5,819 nucleotides of DNA, taken from NCBI GenBank assembly GCA_001769925.1, contig MEPT01000106.1:16712-22530 (forward strand), given 5' to 3'. This document shows, in pieces, positions 1-5,279 of this stretch. The stretch's first letter is position 1. Each line of letters starts with the position of its first letter. The position numbers were made by a program, and so were the translations under genes. Origin of the DNA: Bdellovibrionales bacterium RBG_16_40_8. Lineage in GTDB: Bacteria > Bdellovibrionota > Bdellovibrionia > Bdellovibrionales > UBA1609. Below the pieces are notes generated by a model. That model did no database searches, had not been told where the DNA came from, and saw only the letters and a program-made list of their open reading frames with translations.

Positions 1-309
1 CCGAAATCGCGCGGCCACACATGGGACACCAGCTCCCGCCACAATATTACCGATCCTAATCGCAAATTTATGGCCAATTTCACATTCAAACCTCATCCTA
101 CCAGGATTTGAAGGCACATATGCTCTGCTTAAACAAATGCCTTTTCTTTTTCTAGCAATCGCTTGAATGTCTTCAATTGTATACTTCATTTTAATTCTTA
201 GTCTGCCAAACCTATTACATGCAGGCCACGAATTTTTTCTGTGCCCAACAGATGTAATCAGCCGTGACCAGAAGTGACGATAGACAAGAAGAGCTGAAAC
301 GTAGGCCAT
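1..309 (-). pseudogene. Decayed treble-clef zinc-finger repeat protein, partial at window edge
   Basis: The frame from ATG 309 to the window edge is open for 103 codons and has an AGAAGG Shine-Dalgarno 5 bases upstream. Residues 44-92 match the zinc-finger repeat typically written as TIEDhQ.hA..+.G.CLS..Y...........C..GH.....h.....G.WCP.C: TIEDIQAIA at 44-52, CLS at 59-61, CEIGH at 76-80, NIVAG at 88-92. After G92 this frame loses the motif, but the next frame continues as SWCPMCGRAIS, so about one base is missing near positions 31-36. An earlier degenerate repeat lies at residues 12-34 (HFW at 12-14, then SWPACNRF at 27-34), where the expected WCPAC lacks its first Cys. Family members are often repeat arrays, sometimes linked to nucleases; no catalytic domain is visible here. 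ATG 189 is a possible later start. I favour a decaying gene over a functional one, but a sequencing error at the frameshift is possible. The far end lies outside the window. Confidence 0.55.
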
Positions 310-314
310 CGAAG

Positions 315-320
315 CCTTCT
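315..320 (-). promoter_or_regulatory. Ribosome binding site of the zinc-finger remnant
   Basis: AGAAGG lies 5 bases upstream of ATG 309, and an in-frame TAA at 337-339 precedes it. This favours ATG 309 as the original start over the internal ATG at 189, which has no clear Shine-Dalgarno. Confidence 0.4.
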
Positions 321-371
321 GTTTAATTTCAATTGGTTAGCTATTTGATTAGAAAAATCCAGAAAATTATT

Positions 372-445
372 TGGAGGTGGCGGGCGGAATTGAACCGCCG
401 TACCCGGTTTTGCAGACCGATGCCTAACCACTTGGCTACGCCACC
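372..445 (-). tRNA. tRNA-Cys (GCA), CCA encoded
   Basis: All four arms fold on the minus strand. The acceptor stem is GGTGGCG (445-439) paired with CGCCACC. The D-arm has stem GCC/GGC around AAGTGGTTA. The anticodon stem TCGGT/ACCGG (one T-G pair) closes the loop CTGCAAA, giving anticodon GCA. The variable loop is short (GTAC) and the T-arm is GGCGG-TTCAATT-CCGCC. The discriminator base is T (U73), the known identity base for cysteinyl-tRNA synthetase, and CCA is genomically encoded at 374-372. It lies 41 bases after the comM stop codon on the same strand, so it may be transcribed from the weak promoter at its 5' side or by readthrough. Its 3' end faces the zinc-finger remnant. Confidence 0.96.
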
Positions 446-466
446 ATTTTAACGCACATGCGACAC

Positions 467-496
467 ATAAAAGCGCCTGGCACCTTTTAGCGCCAA
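467..496 (-). promoter_or_regulatory. Candidate sigma70-type promoter for tRNA-Cys
   Basis: A TTGGCG -35-like box (491-496) overlaps the end of comM and is followed, after 18 bases, by a TTTTAT -10-like box (467-472). Both match consensus at 4 of 6 positions. Initiation would fall about 15 bases before the mature tRNA 5' end. This rests only on box similarity and spacing, and chance matches are common in AT-rich DNA. Confidence 0.25.
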
Positions 497-1932
497 GCTT
501 CTTTCATCTCTCTAAAGGGTTGGATTGTCAAATTTTTTGCCTTTTCAATGTGGCGCCCTAAGATGTTGGGGCTTTCTTCTAAGTCAGCAAAGGTTCGTGC
601 CACACGGTAAAGAGCAAGTAGTCGCCTATGCGAGGCCGGCCGCTCTGGGAGCAGGTTTCTACGCACAAAGCTTGGCGTGCCGTCTTCACACTCTTTAAGA
701 CTTAGTCGCGAGTTCATTTTTTCTTGCCCACGAGAAGTTTTGGCAAACTCTTGAGCTACGCGAATTTTTTTATGAATATCGCAATACATTATTTTATCTT
801 GACCTGACCACTCATGACTAAACGCCACTATTTCAAAACGGTCTAAAAGTGGCCCGCTTAGGCGCTTGTAATAGGACTTGCAATAAGTGGAGTGAAAACC
901 ACACCCCACGGGTTTATTGGGCGCGTAGTCGCCGCAGGGGCAGAGATTACTCGTGCCCACTAGCAAAAAATCAGCTGGAAAAGTCACCCTCGCACCCGCA
1001 CGACTTACTGTCATTTCATGCTTTTCAATAGGTTCACGAAGTGACTCTTTAACCGCGTGCTTAAATTCTAAGAATTCATCAAGAACTAAAACTCCATGTT
1101 GGGCGCGCGTGATCTCTCCTGGTTGCGGGGGTACTCCGCCGCCTAAAAGCGCAATTTCACTAGACGAATGATGTGGAGAAATTAAAGGCCTACCGCTAAT
1201 TTTGCATCCCGTGATACGAGAGATTTTTTCAATTTTTCGCCGTTCAATTGGCGTGGGCAATCTAAGTAGCGAATGTAGTGCTTCGCTGAAAGTTGTTTTA
1301 CCGGTGCCGGCTGGGCCCGCTAAAAAAATATTGTGCTCGCCAGTTGCAGTAACTGCTAAAAGTTCTGCCGCTAGAGGCGAAAATTTAAAATCCTCATAAC
1401 GCGAATGCGTTTGTGTATCTAGCGGGGTAGAAAATTTTCCTTCACACCATGTGATATGATCTAAATCGCGAAGCGAATTTACTCGACCATGCTGAAAATT
1501 TAGCGATGATTTTTCTTCACCTGTTATAAAAACACTATTCTCTGGAGCATTTTCTAAAAGTTCTAAATCTTGCGGAGCCGCCACCTGCCCTTCAAGACTA
1601 ACTTCTCCATAAAGAAAAAACTTCTCGCCGCTATTAATTTGTGGTTTACGCAGTTGATTTGTTTTCCAGAGATAAGCGGCAGCTAAGGCAAGATCTAACC
1701 CCTGACTTGATTTTTTTTCATGTGAAGGCTTTAAGTGAAAAATCACCTGCTCGTTTTTTGGTAATTTAAACCCTTGATGGCGAAGGGCTGATTTTATTCG
1801 CATAATACTTTCTTTGATCGAAGTGTCAGGTAGCCCAATTAAATGAAAAATCGGAATACCCGGCACTAAACTCACTTCAATCTCAACAGCTTCAAGGTCG
1901 ATACCTTTTCGCACAAATGAACAGACTTGCAT
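487..1932 (-). CDS. comM: ComM/YifB family Mg-chelatase-like AAA+ ATPase
   Basis: This 481-residue protein is close to the usual 500 or so of the family. Residues 1-120 form the N-terminal domain related to the S5/Lon-type fold (VPGIPIFHLIGLPD at 23-36). The AAA+ core follows: Walker A GPAGTGKT at 206-213, the PHHSSS segment at 253-258, GGGVPPQPGEI at 264-274, Walker B VLVLDE at 281-286, and the sensor-1/CPCG segment at 327-334. RLSGPLLDR (357-365) and the C-terminal ASHRRLLALYRVARTFADLE (433-452), the sensor-2 region, are typical. Characterised ComM is a hexameric helicase promoting branch migration of incoming DNA during natural transformation; the same role here is inferred. One oddity is a displaced cysteine: C331, C333 and C344 are as usual, but the last is C351 rather than two residues after C344. 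The start is supported by a perfect AGGAGG 4 bases upstream. It lies 70 bases after xerC and is probably cotranscribed with it. Confidence 0.95.
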   Translation of the reverse strand: MQVCSFVRKGIDLEAVEIEVSLVPGIPIFHLIGLPDTSIKESIMRIKSALRHQGFKLPKNEQVIFHLKPSHEKKSSQGLDLALAAAYLWKTNQLRKPQINSGEKFFLYGEVSLEGQVAAPQDLELLENAPENSVFITGEEKSSLNFQHGRVNSLRDLDHITWCEGKFSTPLDTQTHSRYEDFKFSPLAAELLAVTATGEHNIFLAGPAGTGKTTFSEALHSLLRLPTPIERRKIEKISRITGCKISGRPLISPHHSSSEIALLGGGVPPQPGEITRAQHGVLVLDEFLEFKHAVKESLREPIEKHEMTVSRAGARVTFPADFLLVGTSNLCPCGDYAPNKPVGCGFHSTYCKSYYKRLSGPLLDRFEIVAFSHEWSGQDKIMYCDIHKKIRVAQEFAKTSRGQEKMNSRLSLKECEDGTPSFVRRNLLPERPASHRRLLALYRVARTFADLEESPNILGRHIEKAKNLTIQPFREMKEAWR

Positions 1933-1936
1933 AAAG

Positions 1937-1942
1937 CCTCCT
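1937..1942 (-). promoter_or_regulatory. Strong ribosome binding site of comM
   Basis: AGGAGG, fully complementary to the 16S anti-Shine-Dalgarno, lies 4 bases before ATG 1932. It fixes the comM start and contrasts with xerC upstream, which has no recognisable site. Confidence 0.8.
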
Positions 1943-2002
1943 ACAACTTGTTACCGAAGCCATTGCAAAGTCGTATGCCAACTGAGCTCGTATAATTTAG
2001 AG

Positions 2003-2884
2003 TTAACTGTCGAGATCCGTCCGGAGTTTGGACAGCGGGTGGTGCTTTTCGACCATTTCTCGGATTTTGCTGCTTGTTACAGAGGTATAAATTTGTGTAG
2101 TTTGAATGCTTGAATGCCCGAGTAGCATTTGTATAGAACGTAAATCAGCGCCACCTTCTAAAAGTGCGGTGGCACATCCGTGACGAAATTTATGTGGACT
2201 CACCGGCCCTGAAAAGCCAGCTGCCGCAGACCACGCCGCAAGCCAGCGCCAAATATCAATGCGGCTCGGGCGATTACCTTTATCGTTAATTAAAATCGAC
2301 GACGTTTTATGCTTCATTAACGCACTTCTAACATGCTGCAAATAGTCTGCAAGCTCACGCTGCAATTGTTCAGTAAGCGGCACGAGGCGCTCTTTACTAC
2401 CTTTACCCACTACGCGCAGCCACCCTTCGGTAACGCTAAAGTCATGCACATTAAGCCCAATAAGTTCACTTACCCGGCAGCCGAGACCAAATAGTAGAAG
2501 TAATGTTATTTGATTGCGGCCAGTCCGATAGGCGTTTTCTACTTCACAAGCTGCGTAGAGTTTACGAAAGTCTTCAGGAGTTATTGCCTTTGGCAAAGCT
2601 ACTTTAACTTTCGGCGACCGTAGTTGCCGCAAGTTTGCAACCTTCTCGCCCTGTCTTTCACAATAGAGTAAGTAGGTTCTTATACTTGAGATAATTCGCG
2701 CTTGTGAACGAGCACTTAACTTTCTCTTAGCTAAAAATTCATATAGGTGAGAAATATCGGCATTCTTTCGTAAAAAATCGTCATACACCTCGAGGTCACG
2801 GCGATACGCTAGCACCGTGTTCTGCGAGCGACCGCGAACGTGCTGTAAGTCATCAAAGAAGTCTACCCAATGCGCGAGAGCCAT
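2003..2884 (-). CDS. xerC: Xer-type tyrosine recombinase (XerC-like)
   Basis: This 293-residue protein has the standard Xer length. Residues 1-85 are the helical core-binding (SAM-like) domain, with the typical SQNTVLAYRRDL at 20-31. The catalytic domain follows from about 100. All active-site residues are in place: R137 (GCRVSEL), K161 (GKGSKER), H231 and R234 (HKFRHGCAT), H257 (LLGHSS) and nucleophile Y266 (TTQIYT). The R-to-K (24), H-to-H (26) and H-to-Y (9) spacings equal those of E. coli XerD. XerC/XerD resolve chromosome dimers at dif near division. The XerC-like PHKFRH and TTQIYT segments favour XerC, but a XerD-like or single-Xer role cannot be excluded. No dif-like site is seen nearby, and nothing suggests a mobile-element integrase. 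Only AT-rich sequence precedes ATG 2884; an in-frame TAA at 2924-2926 blocks a longer version, and no other start codon lies between. Confidence 0.92.
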   Translation of the reverse strand: MALAHWVDFFDDLQHVRGRSQNTVLAYRRDLEVYDDFLRKNADISHLYEFLAKRKLSARSQARIISSIRTYLLYCERQGEKVANLRQLRSPKVKVALPKAITPEDFRKLYAACEVENAYRTGRNQITLLLLFGLGCRVSELIGLNVHDFSVTEGWLRVVGKGSKERLVPLTEQLQRELADYLQHVRSALMKHKTSSILINDKGNRPSRIDIWRWLAAWSAAAGFSGPVSPHKFRHGCATALLEGGADLRSIQMLLGHSSIQTTQIYTSVTSSKIREMVEKHHPLSKLRTDLDS

Positions 2885-2892
2885 TTTTAAAA

Positions 2893-2921
2893 ATGCTAAC
2901 GTGTATTTTTTGAAGTGACAA
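2893..2921 (-). promoter_or_regulatory. Candidate sigma70-type promoter of xerC-comM
   Basis: TTGTCA (2916-2921, 5 of 6 to the -35 consensus) is followed by a 17-base spacer and TAGCAT (2893-2898, 4 of 6 to the -10 consensus). Initiation would be expected near 2886, about 2 bases before ATG 2884, so the transcript would be leaderless or nearly so. This agrees with the missing Shine-Dalgarno. No convincing terminator separates xerC from the lipoprotein operon, so readthrough is also possible. Confidence 0.4.
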
Positions 2922-2940
2922 GCTTAACTTGCTTTAATCG

Positions 2941-3615
2941 CTAACGATTGCCGAGACCAGCCATAGTTGAAATTTGACCTACGTAGGCATATTGATTGTT
3001 ACCTAAGTCGGCATAGATAGTTAGTTTGACTGAATCTGCTAACTCGGCATCATACTCATCGCTTAAATCATCTGACTCAATAACGAGATCGCCATTTCGG
3101 CCATGCACAATAGTTTGAAATTTTGTATCACTAAAACTAAATTCATTTGCACCTGAGCTTGCTACAAAATAATAGTAGCCATCTTGTGAGTACTGAATGC
3201 GAATAAGAAGCGAAAAATAACGATCATTAGAGCTATCTACCGTGTCGACAAAAATAACATCTACGGCGCTTATGAGTATTTCTGCAGACGAAACAAATTC
3301 GCTTGGCGCTATCTGATCTTTCCAATCTGGATCAATCAACGTGATATCATCAATTGATAATACGCTTGATGGCGGCCGATTTTTTGCGCTGCCGCTATGA
3401 AATATAAATGTTGAGCCTTCTGGTTTAGATGATGTTAAATCAGTCGTAAAGGCGTTCACTACTTGATCACCTTCCTTTGCATTAATGTCAGCTACCATTT
3501 GAATCAAATCTTCACTAGAAATTTGTAGCTTTGCTTCGCGATATTGCGTTGAACAACCCACACTCAGTAGCGAACAAATTAATAAAGTAAATAGCTGAAC
3601 GTTTAAGCGATTCAT
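2941..3615 (-). CDS. Predicted lipoprotein, unknown function (third gene of operon)
   Basis: I do not recognise this 224-residue protein. It begins with a short lipoprotein signal: basic R3, a hydrophobic run LFTLLICSLL (8-17) and the lipobox SVGC with acceptor Cys21. Residue +2 is Ser, so by the E. coli Lol rule it would go to the outer membrane, facing the periplasm (inference). The mature part has no membrane segment, no further cysteine and many acidic residues (for example DDLSDEYDAEL at 182-192). Alternating hydrophobic stretches near 111-124, 133-152 and 195-215 suggest a beta-rich fold. The start ATG 3615 lies 4 bases after the stop of the preceding lipoprotein gene, so the two are almost certainly cotranscribed and may be translationally coupled. 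A role in the envelope is all that can be inferred. Confidence 0.8.
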   Translation of the reverse strand: MNRLNVQLFTLLICSLLSVGCSTQYREAKLQISSEDLIQMVADINAKEGDQVVNAFTTDLTSSKPEGSTFIFHSGSAKNRPPSSVLSIDDITLIDPDWKDQIAPSEFVSSAEILISAVDVIFVDTVDSSNDRYFSLLIRIQYSQDGYYYFVASSGANEFSFSDTKFQTIVHGRNGDLVIESDDLSDEYDAELADSVKLTIYADLGNNQYAYVGQISTMAGLGNR

Positions 3616-3619
3616 TTAA

Positions 3620-4228
3620 TTACCTACACATCCCGACATCAATTTGGTCGGTAAATCCGGTTGAAAGGCCACACGCTACGCGATTACCCTCTTCAATATT
3701 TAAAATCCCAGCCATACCTTGAAGGCCGCAAACGTTTGTTTGAAAAAAGCTTGCGTACGGTATTGTTATTACGGCCTGACCGCCGGGGCCACTAGCTAGT
3801 AAAGTTGCTCCTGATAAAAGCCCGTTACTAAAGCTAGCTGGTGTGTTGTTAAGCGGGCTCAGTTGGTAAATGCCAGGATTAAGGCCTACATTGCCATTAT
3901 ATAGACAACCCATTGGAGAATAAATTTGTATTTCTCCTTGAACATAAGACTGGCCATAGCCCATTTGATCAGATTGCGTAGAGGTTGCCAGTATCACCAT
4001 ATATTGACCGTTGTAATCAATTCCTCCTGAAACTCCATTAATACTGCCGCCGTTATATCCTAGACCGCCACTTTGATAGCCGCCACCCCACCAATAGGGA
4101 TTTCTATTTACGCTACTACCTTTGTTTTTTTTGCCGCATCCTGCACTTGCCATAGCTAATGCAATTACAACTACGCCAAAAGCTACTCCTTTGATGAAGT
4201 CTTTTAGTTTTTTATTTTTTGTTCCCAT
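3620..4228 (-). CDS. Predicted glycine-rich lipoprotein, unknown function (second gene of operon)
   Basis: This 202-residue protein has a long basic N-region (K4, K6, K7, K9, K13), a hydrophobic core GVAFGVVVIALAMA (14-27) and the lipobox SAGC with acceptor Cys31. A Lys-rich stretch follows, then a glycine/aromatic low-complexity linker at about 44-74 (YWWGGG, GGLGYNGG), which probably spaces a small globular domain from the membrane. That domain (about 75-202) contains four more cysteines, C108, C167, C186 and C201, enough for two disulfides in the periplasm. No known family is recognised. A GAGGG site 7 bases upstream supports ATG 4228. It follows the first lipoprotein by 24 bases and precedes the third by 4. 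Its signal end (SAGCGKK) resembles that of the first protein (SAGCGSKK), which could reflect shared descent or convergence. Confidence 0.8.
   Translation of the reverse strand: MGTKNKKLKDFIKGVAFGVVVIALAMASAGCGKKNKGSSVNRNPYWWGGGYQSGGLGYNGGSINGVSGGIDYNGQYMVILATSTQSDQMGYGQSYVQGEIQIYSPMGCLYNGNVGLNPGIYQLSPLNNTPASFSNGLLSGATLLASGPGGQAVITIPYASFFQTNVCGLQGMAGILNIEEGNRVACGLSTGFTDQIDVGMCR
3623..3625 (-). promoter_or_regulatory. Minimal ribosome binding site of the third lipoprotein gene
   Basis: The only Shine-Dalgarno-like bases ahead of ATG 3615 are AGG, 7 bases upstream. They are the last sense codon (Arg202) of the preceding gene, followed by its TAA. Initiation by ribosomes finishing the upstream gene (translational coupling) is therefore likely. 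Confidence 0.45.
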
Positions 4229-4235
4229 TTTCTTA

Positions 4236-4240
4236 CCCTC
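4236..4240 (-). promoter_or_regulatory. Ribosome binding site of the second lipoprotein gene
   Basis: GAGGG lies 7 bases upstream of ATG 4228, within the 24-base gap after the first lipoprotein gene. It decides the start in favour of the form with the long basic N-region. Confidence 0.6.
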
Positions 4241-4252
4241 GCTTAAATTATT

Positions 4253-5083
4253 TTATATTTCATCGTTAAATGCTTTTTTCATATCTAACCCGACAAATGT
4301 GCCAAGCTTCACGTAACCGTTATCTGGATAAATAGATTTTTTTGTATTCACTCCGTTACCAGATTTCCATGAACGACAATCATATGGACCTGAAGAAATA
4401 AACCAGCAGTTAGTACTTGGCAGCGGGCCCATAGGGTATTGCCCAATATAGTTTTTAAACCAAACAGAGCCATTACCTGAAGTTGGCCCTGAACCATCAC
4501 CTAAGTCATTGGTGCTATCTATAACTAGGATAACAGCTCCACCGAATATTGGTTGACCATATAATGGAGGTACCATTCGCTGCACACGTGTATCTTCGAA
4601 AAACCCATGATAGCCTACTGTCCCACCAAGCTCAGGATAATCAGAAGACAATAAATTATATTTATGATTTTCTGTGTTACTCTTTACAACGTTAGTTCCA
4701 CCCTGCCACATTGAACTGAAGGTGTCGGTGAAATTAGAAGTTCCGTCAGAAAATTTAATTGATACATAACCACCAAAACCATAATCATAACCACCACCAG
4801 TTTTTGAGTACGTGGCAAATTTTTGAATATTGACATTTACTTTAAAATTTTTAGGGTCATTTGTTGTCCAGCCAAGATATTGATCAAGTGCCACTTTATT
4901 TGTAAGAAACATATCTACTAAAACACCACCGGTAGATGGAGTTGTACCATCCGTAGGATCAGTATAAGGAGGAATACCACCATTATTACCTGCCTTACCT
5001 CCGCCTGAGCCGCCCTTTTTACTGCCACATCCAGCAGAAACTAATGCCAGAGTGATAAGTAATATATAAATTGTGTGTCTCAT
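4253..5083 (-). CDS. Predicted lipoprotein, unknown function (first gene of operon)
   Basis: This 276-residue protein starts with a compact lipoprotein signal: R2 H3, a hydrophobic IYILLITLALV (5-15) and the lipobox SAGC with acceptor Cys19. Gly at +2 suggests outer-membrane sorting (inference). A flexible Lys/Gly/Ser/Pro/Thr linker covers about 20-53 (GSKKGGSGGGKAGNNGG, then PTDGTTPSTGG). The globular part from about 54 to 276 is rich in Gly, Tyr, Phe and Asn and looks beta-structured, with GAVILVID at 182-189 and a Cys pair C226/C236 that could form a disulfide. I cannot assign a family or function. AAGGA lies 7 bases upstream of ATG 5083. It is the promoter-proximal gene of the three-lipoprotein operon and is preceded by about 200 non-coding bases, the likely site of the operon's promoter. 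Confidence 0.82.
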   Translation of the reverse strand: MRHTIYILLITLALVSAGCGSKKGGSGGGKAGNNGGIPPYTDPTDGTTPSTGGVLVDMFLTNKVALDQYLGWTTNDPKNFKVNVNIQKFATYSKTGGGYDYGFGGYVSIKFSDGTSNFTDTFSSMWQGGTNVVKSNTENHKYNLLSSDYPELGGTVGYHGFFEDTRVQRMVPPLYGQPIFGGAVILVIDSTNDLGDGSGPTSGNGSVWFKNYIGQYPMGPLPSTNCWFISSGPYDCRSWKSGNGVNTKKSIYPDNGYVKLGTFVGLDMKKAFNDEI

Positions 5084-5090
5084 GACACTT

Positions 5091-5095
5091 TCCTT
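5091..5095 (-). promoter_or_regulatory. Ribosome binding site of the first lipoprotein gene
   Basis: AAGGA lies 7 bases upstream of ATG 5083, directly after the small hairpin at 5099-5113. Confidence 0.6.
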
Positions 5096-5098
5096 TCA

Positions 5099-5131
5099 GC
5101 TCTTATTAGGAGCCAGCCGCCCGTTATTGGG
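5099..5131 (-). other. Two short hairpins in the 5' leader of the lipoprotein operon
   Basis: On the minus strand CCC-AATAAC-GGG (5131-5120) is followed by GCTC-CTAATAA-GAGC (5113-5099, extendable by two G-T wobble pairs). The second ends 3 bases before the Shine-Dalgarno. Neither has a following T-run, so they are not terminators. They could stabilise the mRNA or affect ribosome access. Both stems are short and chance is a real alternative. Confidence 0.25.
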
Positions 5132-5210
5132 AGACTACTAACCTTCAGGATGTACAAGCTTTATGCCTAGACCCATGCCAACGCCTAACCTATTGAATTT
5201 TCATGCTAAA

Positions 5211-5239
5211 ATTTAAAAAGCGTCGAACTTTTTTACGCT
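5211..5239 (-). terminator. Candidate intrinsic terminator after the SpoIID-domain gene
   Basis: On the minus strand AGCGT (5239-5235) pairs with ACGCT (5223-5219) around an 11-base loop and is followed directly by TTTT and then AAATTTT. The stem is only 5 pairs but GC-centred with a T-run in the right place, about 40 bases after the stop codon at 5280. Confidence 0.45.
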
Positions 5240-5279
5240 ATGAAAAAGTGTCAAACTAGACCTTTAAAGACGTAAATTG

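Larger units (their letters stand above)
5084..5279. other. Intergenic region ahead of the lipoprotein operon
   Basis: This 196-base stretch holds no gene I can support. On the minus strand it contains, in order, a perfect TTGACA (5247-5252) without a well-spaced -10 box, the candidate terminator of the SpoIID gene (5211-5239), an AT-rich segment, and two small hairpins before the ribosome binding site. A TTGGCA lies near 5175-5180, but no good -10 follows, so the operon promoter could not be placed. A frame starting at ATG 5175 and ending at TAG 5137-5139 (12 residues, MGLGIKLVHPEG) is too short to call. Confidence 0.6.

Noticed and set aside
849..1399. Plus-strand open frames at 849-1031, 953-1171 and 1202-1399
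   Set aside because: They lie entirely antisense to conserved comM motifs (Walker A, Walker B, CPCG), overlap one another and show no recognisable domain.
1885..1963. Short frame from ATG 1963 overlapping the comM start
   Set aside because: It is 23 codons, has no Shine-Dalgarno and runs out of frame over the strongly supported comM start.
1974..1991. tRNA D-arm-like sequence GAGCTCAGTTGG between xerC and comM
   Set aside because: It resembles a tRNA D-arm, but the returning GAGC half, an anticodon stem and a T-arm are all missing; chance is the simplest explanation.
2003..2884. Xer recombinase as a mobile-element integrase
   Set aside because: Its length and motif spacing match housekeeping Xer proteins, and no terminal repeats, excisionase or attachment sites are seen around it. 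The tRNA is over 1.5 kb away with comM between.
2924..2936. Hairpin CAAG-TTAAG-CTTG after the third lipoprotein gene as a terminator
   Set aside because: The stem is only 4 pairs and no T-run follows on the minus strand.
4122..4316. Plus-strand frame of 64 codons
   Set aside because: It is antisense across the junction of two lipoprotein genes with clear signal peptides and ribosome binding sites; its hydrophobic look is the complement of the signal sequences.
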